A stretch of 64,000 nucleotides of DNA from Streptomyces sp. PH10-H1 (GCF_030063355.1 NZ_JASISZ010000001.1:186001-250000); one strand, 5' to 3'. Positions 1 through 9,792 are shown, counted from the first letter of the stretch. Program-made: numbers and translations. Notes: generated from the letters alone by a model not told the origin.

Positions 1-908
1 TCCACCACCCGCTTCGTACGGAGCAGTTGAAGCGAGCGGTTCATGCTGGTGGGGGGGAGATCGCCGGCCGCCCGGCCGATCAGGGTACGCGTCCGTTCAC
101 CCGAACCGATGGCCCCCAGCACCAGCCGCGCTTGTGCATCGGCCGGGAACTCGGCCGCCAGTGATCGCTCCCCACTCACGAGCAGCGCGGATGTCGGATC
201 CTCCACTACCTCGGCGAGGTAGTCGAAGACACCCGCGCCACGGGGCCACTCCTCGAGCACGAGCGGCAGCCCGCCGGAGACGAGGAAGGCGTCGAAGGCA
301 TCGGCGGGCGGTAGCTGCAGCATGCCGGCCACGTCCGTCGGGCTGAGTGCGGGGACCACCATCTCGGTGCCGCGCTGGTGGAACGGGCGGTCGTAGTCGT
401 TGAGCCGCTCCATCATGCCGAGATCGGAGCCGACGCAGAGCAGCAGCACCGGCTTCCTGGACAGTTCGCGGTCGAAGAGTTTCTGGAGGGTGCCCTCGAA
501 GCCGGAGTCGTTCTTGATCAGATACGGCATTTCGTCGAGAACGATGGCGCTCGGCTGGTCGTCGGGCAGGGCTGATACCAGCAGGCGAAGGGCGGCGTCC
601 CAATTTCTGGGCGACAGGCCGTCGAATGCTGCGGCTCCTGGCAGGTCGGAGGCCGCGGCGGCCTCGACGAACATCCGCAGATCCGCCTCTGTGGTGGACT
701 GCTCCGAGGCTGTGAAGAAAACGCTCGGCAGCCCGGAGCGTTCGATGAACTCCTCGACCAGCCGTGACTTCCCGACGCGGCGGCGGCCACGGATCAGCAT
801 CGCTTTGCCTGGCCGCCCGGTCCGCCCCCCGTCCGCGACTCTCTTCAACATGCGGTTCAGCGCAGTGAGCTCCCGCTCCCGCCCGATGAAGTTGTCCACC
901 ACAGCCAC
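1..908 (-). CDS. AAA-type ATP-binding protein (prokaryotic ATPase_2 / DUF234 style), partial
   Basis: The gene runs off the left edge, leaving about 302 residues. Near the N-terminus it reads FIGRERELTALNRML, followed by a P-loop RGRRRVGKSRL, the hallmark of the prokaryotic ATPase_2 family (related to Orc/STAND ATPases). A Walker B-like stretch AIVLDEMPYL comes next, and the last visible part resembles a winged-helix region. The GTG at 908 is chosen because a TATCAA -10-like box ends 6 nt upstream, suggesting a leaderless start. GTG codons at 902 and 899 are alternatives. A possible operator overlaps the -35 region. Members of this family are often solitary genes of unknown role; no partner is visible. 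Confidence 0.75.
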   Translation of the reverse strand, partial: MAVVDNFIGRERELTALNRMLKRVADGGRTGRPGKAMLIRGRRRVGKSRLVEEFIERSGLPSVFFTASEQSTTEADLRMFVEAAAASDLPGAAAFDGLSPRNWDAALRLLVSALPDDQPSAIVLDEMPYLIKNDSGFEGTLQKLFDRELSRKPVLLLCVGSDLGMMERLNDYDRPFHQRGTEMVVPALSPTDVAGMLQLPPADAFDAFLVSGGLPLVLEEWPRGAGVFDYLAEVVEDPTSALLVSGERSLAAEFPADAQARLVLGAIGSGERTRTLIGRAAGDLPPTSMNRSLQLLRTKRVV

Positions 909-930
909 CCATGATTGATAGACCCGTATT

Positions 931-956
931 TGGTATAACCAAAATTGAACATACCA
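931..956 (-). promoter_or_regulatory. Inverted repeat over the ATPase promoter (candidate operator)
   Basis: TGGTAT at 931-936 and ATACCA at 951-956 form a perfect 6-bp inverted repeat around a 14-nt AT-rich spacer, unusual in this GC-rich context. Read leftward it overlaps a TTTGGT -35-like hexamer (943-938), which lies 17 nt from the TATCAA -10 box (920-915) of the ATPase gene. The operator role is inferred. Confidence 0.4.
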
Positions 957-990
957 GAAATGGATGTGTTGTGTGTCACATAGAGTACGC

Positions 991-1024
991 GGGAGGCCCC
1001 GGACCAGCTGGTCCGGGGCCTCCC
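991..1024 (-). terminator. Transcription terminator of the first pepN
   Basis: A 34-nt perfect palindrome (two 17-nt arms with no spacer) lies 26 bp beyond the stop of the aminopeptidase gene. GC-rich hairpins without a long T-run are normal terminators in streptomycetes. Confidence 0.8.
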
Positions 1025-1049
1025 GCCGCGACATACCTACGCGAGGTAC

Positions 1050-3620
1050 CTACGCGGCGCCCGCGGCCGCGTCTGCCGCCTGGGCCTTCAGGGCGCGCTC
1101 CACGCCGGACCGGGACTCGATGACGAGCCGGCGCAGCGCCGGGACCGGGTCGGCCGAGGCGAGCCAGGCGTCGGTGGCGTCCAGGGTGTCCTGGGTCACC
1201 TGGAGCGACGGGTAGAGACCGACGATGATCTGCTGGCCGATCTCGTGGCTGCGGGAGTCCCACACGCCCTTGACCGCGCCGAAGTACTTGGCGGTGTAGG
1301 GCGCGAGGAGCTCGCGCTGGTCGGTCTGGACGAAACCGCCGATGGCGGCTTCCTGGAGGGAGTTCGCGAGCTTGTCGTCCTCGACGACGGCCGCCCACAC
1401 GGCGGCCTTGGCGTCGGCGGTCGGACGGGCGGCGCGGGCGCCGGCCGCGTGCTGCTCGCCGGCCGACGTCGGGTCGAGGGCGAGTTCCGCCTCGATGACC
1501 GCGTCGTCGGCGTGGCCGGTCGCGGCGAGCCGGTGCAGCAGGGACCAGCGCAGCTCGGTGTCGACGGCCAGGCCGTCGATGCTCTCCGAGCCGTCCAGCA
1601 GCGCGGCGAGCAGATCGAGCTGCTTCGGGGTGCGGGCGGTCGCCGCGAAGGCGCGCGCCCACGCGAGCTGGTGGTCGCTGCCGGGAGCGGCGGCGCGCAG
1701 TTGCTCCAGTGCGGCCTCCGTCCAGCGGGCCAGGCCGGTCTCGCGCCAGGCCGGGTCCGCGTACAGGTCGAGCGCGAGCTTGACCTGGCGGTGCAGCGAC
1801 TGGACGACGCCGATGTCCGACTCCTTGGTGATGCCGGAGAGCACCAGTTCCAGGTAGTCGCGGGTGGCGAGCTCGCCGTCGCGCGTCATGTCCCAGGCCG
1901 CGGACCAGATCAGGGCGCGGGGGAGGGACTCGGTGAAGTCACCGAGGTGGTTGCGGACGACGGCAAGGGACTCATCGTCGAGCCGGACCTTGGCGTACGA
2001 CAGGTCGTCGTCGTTCAGCAGGATCACCGCGGGGCGCGGCGTGTTCTGCGGGAACGGCACCTCGGTCAGCTCGCCGTCCACATCCAGCTCGACGCGGCTG
2101 GTGCGGACCAGCTTGCCGTCCTGGAGGTCGTACCAGCCGATGGCGATCCGGTGTGGCCGCAGCACGGCCTCGCCCTTGGCGCCGGCCGGCAGGGCCGGGG
2201 CCTCCTGGCGGACCGCGAAGGAGGTGATGGTGCCGTCCTCGGCGAGCGTGATCTCCGGGCGCAGGATGTTGATGCCCGCGGTCTCCAGCCACGCCTTCGA
2301 CCAGCTCTTCAGGTCGCGGCCCGAGGTCTTCTCCAGCGCGCCGAGCAGGTCGGAAAGCTGGGTGTTGCCCCAGGCGTGCTGCTTGAAGTACGCCTGCACA
2401 CCGGCGAAGAACTCGTCCATGCCGACGTAGGCCACGAGCTGTTTGAGCACCGAGGCGCCCTTGGCGTACGTGATGCCGTCGAAGTTGACCAGGACGTCGT
2501 CGAGGTCGTTGATCTCCGCCATGATCGGGTGGGTGGACGGCAGCTGGTCCTGCCGGTACGCCCAGGTCTTCATGGAGTTGGCGAACGTGGTCCACGAGTG
2601 CGGGAACTTGCTGCCCGGCGCGTACGCCTGGCAGGCGATCGAGGTGTACGTGGCGAACGACTCGTTCAGCCAGAGGTCGTTCCACCACTCCATGGTGACC
2701 AGGTCGCCGAACCACATGTGGGCCAGCTCGTGGAGGATGGTCTCGGCCCGCTTCTCATACGCCGCGTCCGTCACCTTGGAGCGGAAGACGTACTGGTCAC
2801 GAATGGTGACCGCGCCCGCGTTCTCCATCGCGCCCGCGTTGAACTCCGGCACGAAGAGCTGGTCGTACTTCGCGAACGGGTACGGGAAGTCGAACTTCTC
2901 CTCGAACCAGTCGAAGCCCTGCCGGGTGACGTCGAAGATCGCGTCCGCGTCGAGGAACTCGGCCAGCGACGGGCGGCAGTAGATCGCCAGCGGGACGCTG
3001 CGGTCGTCGCCCTCCCAGGTGCTGTGCACGGCGGTGTACGGGCCGGCGATCAGCGCGGTGATGTAGGAGGAGATGCGCGGCGTGGGGTCGAACCGCCAGA
3101 TGCGGCCCTCGGGCTCCGGCGTCGGGGAGTTGGAGATGACCGTCCAGCCCTCCGGCGCGTTCACCGTGAACTGGAAGGTGCCCTTGAGGTCCGGCTGCTC
3201 GAAGCTGGCGAAGACGCGGCGTGCGTCCGGCACCTCGAACTGGGTGTAGAGGTACGCCTGCTTGTCGACCGGGTCGACGAAGCGGTGCAGGCCCTCACCG
3301 GTGTTGGTGTACGCGCAGTCCGCGACGACGCGCAGCTCATTGCGGCCGGCCACTAGCGACGGCAGGGCGATGCGCGAGTCCGAGAACACCTCGGCGGGAT
3401 CGAGCGCGGTGCCGTTGAGCACCACTTCGTGCACGGTCGGGGCGACCAGATCGATGAATGACGACCCCGCCTTCGCGGCGTCGAAACGCACCGTGGTCAC
3501 CGAACGGAAGGTGCCCCCGTCCTGTGCACCGCTCAGGTCGAGGTCGATCTCGTACGCGTCCACGGTGAGAAGGCGAGCACGCTGCTGCGCCTCCTCGCGG
3601 GTGAGGTTCGTGCCAGGCAC
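1050..3620 (-). CDS. pepN: Aminopeptidase N, M1 family zinc metallopeptidase
   Basis: Cytoplasmic zinc aminopeptidase of about 856 residues that removes N-terminal amino acids from peptides. Exopeptidase motif GAMENAG binds the substrate N-terminus. Zinc motif HELAH starts at H297, with the third ligand in NESFATY 19 residues after the second His. The ERAP1-like C-terminal domain is complete. The GTG at 3620 is preferred because AAGGAG sits 9 nt upstream; an in-frame ATG at 3653 would add 11 residues and overlap that ribosome site. A close paralogue lies at 14520-17096. A perfect palindromic terminator follows the stop. Confidence 0.95.
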   Translation of the reverse strand: MPGTNLTREEAQQRARLLTVDAYEIDLDLSGAQDGGTFRSVTTVRFDAAKAGSSFIDLVAPTVHEVVLNGTALDPAEVFSDSRIALPSLVAGRNELRVVADCAYTNTGEGLHRFVDPVDKQAYLYTQFEVPDARRVFASFEQPDLKGTFQFTVNAPEGWTVISNSPTPEPEGRIWRFDPTPRISSYITALIAGPYTAVHSTWEGDDRSVPLAIYCRPSLAEFLDADAIFDVTRQGFDWFEEKFDFPYPFAKYDQLFVPEFNAGAMENAGAVTIRDQYVFRSKVTDAAYEKRAETILHELAHMWFGDLVTMEWWNDLWLNESFATYTSIACQAYAPGSKFPHSWTTFANSMKTWAYRQDQLPSTHPIMAEINDLDDVLVNFDGITYAKGASVLKQLVAYVGMDEFFAGVQAYFKQHAWGNTQLSDLLGALEKTSGRDLKSWSKAWLETAGINILRPEITLAEDGTITSFAVRQEAPALPAGAKGEAVLRPHRIAIGWYDLQDGKLVRTSRVELDVDGELTEVPFPQNTPRPAVILLNDDDLSYAKVRLDDESLAVVRNHLGDFTESLPRALIWSAAWDMTRDGELATRDYLELVLSGITKESDIGVVQSLHRQVKLALDLYADPAWRETGLARWTEAALEQLRAAAPGSDHQLAWARAFAATARTPKQLDLLAALLDGSESIDGLAVDTELRWSLLHRLAATGHADDAVIEAELALDPTSAGEQHAAGARAARPTADAKAAVWAAVVEDDKLANSLQEAAIGGFVQTDQRELLAPYTAKYFGAVKGVWDSRSHEIGQQIIVGLYPSLQVTQDTLDATDAWLASADPVPALRRLVIESRSGVERALKAQAADAAAGAA

Positions 3621-3804
3621 GGTAGGCCACTCCTTAATGAGACTGACCGCCATCCTTGCACGCGGTGAAGGCGGGGATCAGGGTCTCCACCACCTCCTGC
3701 CTCGGGTTTCCCCTACCCCCAAGAGACCGGGAACCGGCATGGTCCGCGGCGCCTCATGATCCGTAGCGTCGGAGGGGTCGTCAGCAACGGAAACAGAGGA
3801 CATC

Positions 3805-4658
<854 letters not shown>

Positions 4659-4662
<4 letters not shown>

Positions 4663-7343
4663 ACGGCCTCGCCCGCGCCTCCGTGCGCTTCCGGCCCGCG
4701 TCCTTCGCCGGGACGTTCATCGCGCTGATGTTCGCCGCCGCCGTCATCACCGCCTGCGGCACCCTGCTGCAGACCGGGATCACCGCGCACTTCAAGCCCG
4801 AGCGCTACGCCGGTACCCCGGTGGTCGTCGCGGCCGACCAGCACGCCCGGCTGACCACAGGGCACGGCGAGAACGCCGAAACCCAGTCCGTTGCGCTGCC
4901 CGACCGGGCCCGCGTCGACGCCGGGCTCGCGGACCGGATCACCCGCGAACCGGGCGTCGCTTCCGCCGTGCCCGATCTGGGCTTCCCCGTGCAGGGCCGG
5001 ACGGTGCCACCGCTGACCGGCCGCGACTGGTCGGCCACCGCCATCACCGCGCCCGCCGCGGCTCCCGGATCCGCTCCCGGATCCGCTCCCGGATCCGCTC
5101 CCGGATCCGCTCCCGGATCCGCGTCCGGATCCGCGTCCGGATCCGCGTCCGGATCCGCGTCCGGATCCGCGTCCGGATCCGCGTCCGGATCCGCCTCCGG
5201 ATCCGCCTCCGCCACGAGTGCGCTCGCCGAGGGCCGCGCCCCGGCGGCGGGCGAGGTCGTCCTCGGCGCCGCGACGGCCCGCGCCGCGAAGCTCGTCACC
5301 GGCGACACCGTCACCCTCACCGCACCCGCGCGCACCGGCACGTACCGGATCTCCGGCCTGGCGGGGGAGCGGGCGGGGAACGCCACCGCCTGGTTCAGCG
5401 ACGCGACGGCCGCCCGGATCGCCGGGCACCCCGGCCAGGCGGACGCCGTCGCCGTCCAGCCGCGCGAGGGCGTCAGCACGCAGCAGCTCGCCGAGCAGGT
5501 CAGGCACGCTGTCGGCGGCCAGGCGCAGGTGCGCACCGGCGACAGCAGAGGAGAGGTCGAACACCCGGAACTCGCGGGCGGGAAGGAGATGCTGACGGCG
5601 CTCGGCGGGTCCTTCGGCGGCATCGCCGCGATGACCGCGGTCCTCGTCGTCATGGGCACCGTGGCTCTCGCCATCGGCCAGCGCAGCCGGGAGATCGCGC
5701 TGCTGCGGGCGATCGGTGCCACCCCGCGGCAGATCCGCCGCACCGTGGCCACCGAGGCGGTGATCGTCGCCCCGCTCGCCGGAGCGGCCGGCATCCTGCC
5801 GGGGCTGGCACTCGCCCGCTGGTGGTTCGGCCAGCTCGTCGACCGCGGCGCGCTGCCGGCGGGGCTGCGGTTGTCCACCGGTTGGATCCCGATGACCGCC
5901 GCAGTCGGCGCGGGCCTGATCGCCTCGCTCGTCGCCGGCTACCTCGCCGCCCGCCGCCCCTCCAAGGCCCGGCCCAGCCAGGCGTTCGGCGAGGCGGCGG
6001 TGGAACGGCGGCGGCCCGGGATCATCCGTACGGTGCTCGGTACGGTCGCGCTCGCCGGCGGTTTCGTCGTGGCGGCACTCGCCGACCAGGCCACCGGGGA
6101 CGACGCGGCCAACATCGCGCTGGGCGTGGTGATGCTCTTCATGCTCTCCGTCGCCCTGCTCGGACCGGTCGTCGCCTGGGGCGCCGCCGCCGTGCTCGGA
6201 TTCCCGCTGAGCGCGGGCGGGGCGCCGGCCGTGCTCGCCGCCGCCAACGCCCGGGCCAATGCCCGCAGGCTGGCCTCCGCGATCACGCCGATCGTGCTGG
6301 TCATCGCCTTCTGCGGCACGTTGGTCTTCATGCAGAGCACGATGAAGCACGCCTCGGCCGAGCAGATCCGGGACGGCGTCGTCGCCGACCAGATCGTCAG
6401 CGGCACCGGAGCCGGACTGCCCGCCACCACCGCCGCCGCGGCCGCGCGGGTCAAGGGCGTGGACGCGGCCGTCGGTGTCCTGCGCACCGGCGTCCTCTAC
6501 CGGTCGGCCGGTTCGTTCAACACCGCCGCCGCGCTGGGGTTCTCCGGGGATCCGGCCGGTCTGGCCACGGTGCTCGACCTCGGGGTCAAGGAGGGCGCGC
6601 TGGCCGGGCTGACGGCGTCGGATGACACGGTCGCCCTGGACGCGATGCTCGCCGGCAGCGCCCATGTGTCGGTCGGCGACCGCATCGAGCTGCGGCTCGG
6701 CGACGGCGCCACGGTGCACCCCCGGGTCGTCGCCACTTACGAGCGCGGTCTGGGCCTGGGCCAAGTGCTGCTGCCCCGCGCGGCGGTCGCCGGCCATGTG
6801 TCGGCCGCGTACGACAGCCAGGTGCTCGTCCATGACGCGCCGGGCGCCGACCGGGCCGCTGTCGCGAGCGCGCTCCAGCGGCTCGACGCCCCGGGCGTCG
6901 CGGTCACCGACCGGGCCGGGTACACCGCGCAGGCCGACAAGAACGTGGAACTCAACGCCTGGGCGAACCAGGTGATGGCCGCGGTACTCGGCGGATTCGC
7001 CGCCGTCGCTGCGGCCAACACGCTCGTCATGACGGTTCTCGACCGGCGCCGCGAGGTCGCTCTGCTGCGGCTGGCGGGCACCACCCGCCGCCAGGTGCTT
7101 CGGATGATGCGCTGGGAAGCGCTGCTCGTCGGCACCGCGGGCATCGTGATCGGATCGGCCATCGCCTGGGCGACCCTCGCCCCGATCGCCCGCGGCCTGA
7201 CCGGCGGCGCCCCGTACGTACCGCCCACCGTCGCGGCGGCCATCGCCGCCGGTGTGCTGCTGCTGGGCCTGGCCGCCACCGGCCTCCCGGCCCGCGCGCT
7301 GCTCCGTACCCGCCCCATGGAGGCGGGCGCCGCCCGCGAATAG
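4659..7343 (+). CDS. FtsX-like ABC transporter permease with Ser/Gly/Pro/Ala repeat linker
   Basis: 894-residue membrane protein, partner of the upstream ATPase. Two FtsX-type modules are visible: a first membrane helix near residues 15-35, a three-helix block at about 315-440, further helices at 460-560, and a C-terminal block at about 765-890. Motifs REIALLRAIGAT and REVALLRLAGTT are typical coupling-helix regions. The first extracellular domain carries twelve tandem tetrapeptides (APGS, then ASGS; residues 135-182) encoded by perfect 12-bp DNA repeats. GTG start overlaps the ATPase stop. The export substrate is unknown; the family includes lipoprotein and antimicrobial-peptide exporters. 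Confidence 0.9.
5061..5204 (+). repeat. Twelve tandem 12-bp repeats inside the permease gene
   Basis: Five copies of GCTCCCGGATCC, six of GCGTCCGGATCC and one of GCCTCCGGATCC in register. Each copy encodes A-P-G-S or A-S-G-S and contains GGATCC. The length is a multiple of three per unit, so copy-number change would keep the reading frame. Confidence 0.97.
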
Positions 7344-7345
7344 CA

Positions 7346-7398
7346 CGAACCGCTGGACGGGGGCGAACCGCCGGACGGGGGCGAACCGCCGGACGGGC
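7346..7398. repeat. Three 18-bp direct repeats after the permease stop
   Basis: CGAACCGCYGGACGGG recurs at 7346, 7364 and 7382 with an exact 18-bp period, in the short gap between the convergent permease and P450 genes. Confidence 0.85.
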
Positions 7399-7413
7399 CG
7401 GAGGAACCGGCCC
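7395..7413. terminator. Hairpin between convergent permease and P450 genes
   Basis: GGGCCGG (7395-7401) and CCGGCCC (7407-7413) form a 7-bp stem with a 5-nt loop. It could serve both convergent transcripts. Confidence 0.5.
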
Positions 7414-7434
7414 GCCCGGCGGTCGGGGCCGTCG

Positions 7435-8631
7435 TCACCAGACGACGGGCAACCGCTCCGGCAGCCGCTTGATGAATCCGGTGCGCCAGACCAGCTGGTC
7501 GGCCGGTACGGCGAGCCGCAGGTTCGGCAGCCGGCCGACGAGCGCGGTCAGCGCCGCCTCCGCATGGGCGCGGGCCAGCGAGGTGGCCGGGCAGAAGCGG
7601 TTGCCCGCGCCGAAGGACAGATGCGGATTGGACTCGCGGGAGAAGTCGACGCGTTCGGGGTCGGGGAAAACGGCCGGGTCGAAGTTGGCGCCCTCGACCA
7701 GGACGAGCACCAGCTCACCGGCGCGCACCAGGACGTCGCCGACCTGTACGTCCTCCAGCGCGAGGCGCGGCAGGCCGTCGCCGATCGACAGGTTGACGCG
7801 CAGCAGTTCGTCCACGGCGCCGCCCATGCGCCCGGGGTGGGCGCGGAGCTCCTCGATGAGCTCCGGCCGTTGCACGAGCGCCAGGACCGCGTGCACCAGG
7901 AAGGCCGAAGTGCTCACCGCCCCGGCCCCGAACAGCGACAGCGCCACGCTCGCCAGCGCGTCCTCGGTCAGCCCCTCCGCGGGGTCGGCGGTGGCGCGGA
8001 GTTCGGCGAACCGGCCCAGGAGCCCCGGCCCTCCGACGGCCTCCCGGAGCTTCCGCACCAAGTAGGCGTGGTCCTTGTTCCAGTTGGTGACCGACCCGGC
8101 GAACGGCTGCGGGCCGGTGATGAAGGCGATGTCGATGCCGGCCATCAGACGGCGCCAGTCGTCGAAGGGCAGCCCGAGGACCTTGCAGTGCAGCGCCGCC
8201 GAGTAGGGATCGGCGAAACCCGCCCGCAGGTCGGCCGGCGGACCCTCGGCGACGAGATCGTCGATGAGGGCGTTGGCCTGCCTGCTCAGCCACTCGGACA
8301 GACCGCCGCCGGCGCGCGGCGACAGCGCGCGCATCACCTCGGTGCGCAGCCCGGCGCTGTTGATGGTCCCCATGGTGTTGACGACCTCGGGCGGGATCGT
8401 CAGCGCGTACTGGCGCGGAACCCCGGGGTTCGCCGTGTCCTTGAGGCTGAAACGGTCGTCCCCCAGAACCCGCGTGGCCAGTTCATGACTGCTGACGAGC
8501 CAGGCGTCGTCGCCGGTGAGCGTCCTGACCCGGGCCACCGGTTTCTTCTCGCGCAGCCACGCGCATTCCGCGGGCAGTTCGTCGCCGCGCCGGGACAGCG
8601 GGAAATCCAGTTCTGCCTGCTCGGTGGTCAT
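7435..8631 (-). CDS. CYP121-type cytochrome P450, CDPS-associated tailoring enzyme
   Basis: 398-residue soluble P450. The heme ligand is C347 in FGAGNRFCPATSLAR, the K-helix ExxR is in DELLR, and the I-helix reads FGAGAVSTSAF with no acid-alcohol pair, as in M. tuberculosis CYP121 (FGAGVISTGSF, from memory). Similarity to CYP121 runs the whole length: AWLVSS, PPEVVN, ALHCKVLG, DGLPRL, VGDVLVR, GANFDP, QLVWRT, PERLPV. CYP121 couples the two tyrosines of cyclo(Tyr-Tyr). Its substrate-contact residues N85, F280, Q385 and R386 are here T86, I283, I387 and K388, so a different diketopiperazine is likely. The ATG overlaps the CDPS stop (ATGA), so both are co-translated. A ferredoxin partner is not encoded nearby. 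Confidence 0.93.
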   Translation of the reverse strand: MTTEQAELDFPLSRRGDELPAECAWLREKKPVARVRTLTGDDAWLVSSHELATRVLGDDRFSLKDTANPGVPRQYALTIPPEVVNTMGTINSAGLRTEVMRALSPRAGGGLSEWLSRQANALIDDLVAEGPPADLRAGFADPYSAALHCKVLGLPFDDWRRLMAGIDIAFITGPQPFAGSVTNWNKDHAYLVRKLREAVGGPGLLGRFAELRATADPAEGLTEDALASVALSLFGAGAVSTSAFLVHAVLALVQRPELIEELRAHPGRMGGAVDELLRVNLSIGDGLPRLALEDVQVGDVLVRAGELVLVLVEGANFDPAVFPDPERVDFSRESNPHLSFGAGNRFCPATSLARAHAEAALTALVGRLPNLRLAVPADQLVWRTGFIKRLPERLPVVW

Positions 8632-9350
8632 CGGTGGTTCTCCTCTTCCTGATGGGGGCGGATGACGGCGTACGCCTGGTTCGCGGTCGCTCGGAATCCG
8701 CTGCCGCGGGCGAACAGCACTTTGGTCAGCGGCATTTCGGCGTGATAGGAGGACACCGAGGATTCGGCGTTCACGATGGCCGGGGTGTCCACGAAGAACG
8801 GGAGTTCCGCGGCTATGTACCGCAGGCAGGCTCCCCGCTGGCCATCGGTGATCTCGGCGGATTCGCCGATCTTGGGTGCCAGGAACTGGCGGACCATTTC
8901 CTCGCAGGCGGCGCCGAATTCATCGTCGTGCTCCAGGGCGGCCTCGGCTTCCGCGTGCAGCCGGCGGTACTGCGGGTCGCCGGTGAACTCCGACAGCCCG
9001 CGCACCCGGAGCCGGGCGGTCAGCGGGCCGGCCTCGTCCACACCCCGCAGGATCCTGCGGCGTACGGCCTTGAGCTCCTTCGACGCACGCTTCCCCGCGT
9101 GCTCGGCCGTGTACCCGAACGCGGCGAACATCGCGTCGATGTGCAGATCGGCGTAGACGATGTCGATCGCCGAGAAACGGCGGTCCGCCCAGGACGCGAG
9201 TTCCCGGATGCGCTGATGGGTGAAATAGCTGTTCCCCGGACTCACTCCGATGAGGAGATGTTCTCCGTGGTCCCAAATGGTGCGGCATTCATCGGTGAAA
9301 GGGATGACTTCGAATCCAGCGGTGGTGCTCATCGCTGTGGACTGACTCAC
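8628..9350 (-). CDS. Cyclodipeptide synthase (CDPS), NYH subfamily
   Basis: 240 residues (AlbC has 239). CDPSs take two aminoacyl-tRNAs and form a cyclic dipeptide by ping-pong catalysis. The motif GVSPGNSYF contains G35, the covalent nucleophile S37 and N40. CLRYIAAELPFF holds Y178 and E182, and SSYHAEMPL holds Y202 and H203. These numbers equal those of Streptomyces AlbC and place it in the NYH group. GTG at 9350 is chosen because GGGAGG lies 7 nt upstream and it gives the AlbC numbering; ATG at 9332 is internal. The 5' part has many A/T third positions (GGA, GAA, GAT, ATT), unlike its neighbours, suggesting transfer. First of a two-gene operon with the P450. Confidence 0.95.
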   Translation of the reverse strand: MSQSTAMSTTAGFEVIPFTDECRTIWDHGEHLLIGVSPGNSYFTHQRIRELASWADRRFSAIDIVYADLHIDAMFAAFGYTAEHAGKRASKELKAVRRRILRGVDEAGPLTARLRVRGLSEFTGDPQYRRLHAEAEAALEHDDEFGAACEEMVRQFLAPKIGESAEITDGQRGACLRYIAAELPFFVDTPAIVNAESSVSSYHAEMPLTKVLFARGSGFRATANQAYAVIRPHQEEENHR

Positions 9351-9718
9351 GCTGCGGCCTCCCGGACGCGTGGAAAGAATCACCGGGTGAAAGGGAGGGG
9401 TATGACGTGCAGTGGGGTCGGCGGGCCGTGTGACGGCACTCGTGGGAACATCACGGCCAGGGCCGAACGGCCGCCGCGACGGAGAGTGTGATGGAAGTTC
9501 TCAGGCCCGATGGGCCGAGTGAATCCCCCTTGTGCCGCATGTCCCGACGGAGCCCTGTGCTCCTGGTGTGGCGGCAACGGGTTAAAACTACCGGGTGTCG
9601 TCATGAAGTGACTGATCGTGGTGCGAGGTTGGCGTGATCCACCCGGTGTCGAGCCGGAATACGCCCTGTTCGATGGCGCACGGCCAACGCGGGATGACGG
9701 GGATGTGAAGCGGAGGGA

Positions 9719-9761
9719 GCACAACGCGAAAGGGGCACAACGCGAAGGCGGCACAACGCGA
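9719..9761. repeat. Three direct repeats of GCACAACGCGA with 16-bp period
   Basis: GCACAACGCGA begins at 9719, 9735 and 9751, exactly 16 bp apart. The array lies between the CDPS promoter region and the protease terminator. It could be a regulator-binding array or a simple tandem duplication. Confidence 0.85.
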
Positions 9762-9762
9762 C

Positions 9763-9792
9763 GGGGCGGGTGCCCGTGAGAGCACCCGCCCC
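9763..9792 (-). terminator. Terminator of the subtilisin-like protease gene
   Basis: GGGGCGGGTGC (9763-9773) pairs perfectly with GCACCCGCCCC (9782-9792) across an 8-nt loop, 32 bp beyond the protease stop. Confidence 0.8.

Noticed and set aside
5061..5204. CRISPR-like array
   Set aside because: Units are 12 bp, contiguous and without spacers, and translate in frame in the permease.
9380..9754. Small minus-strand gene upstream of the CDPS
   Set aside because: No ribosome site, Pro/Arg/Ser-biased product, and it covers the tandem repeats and the CDPS leader.
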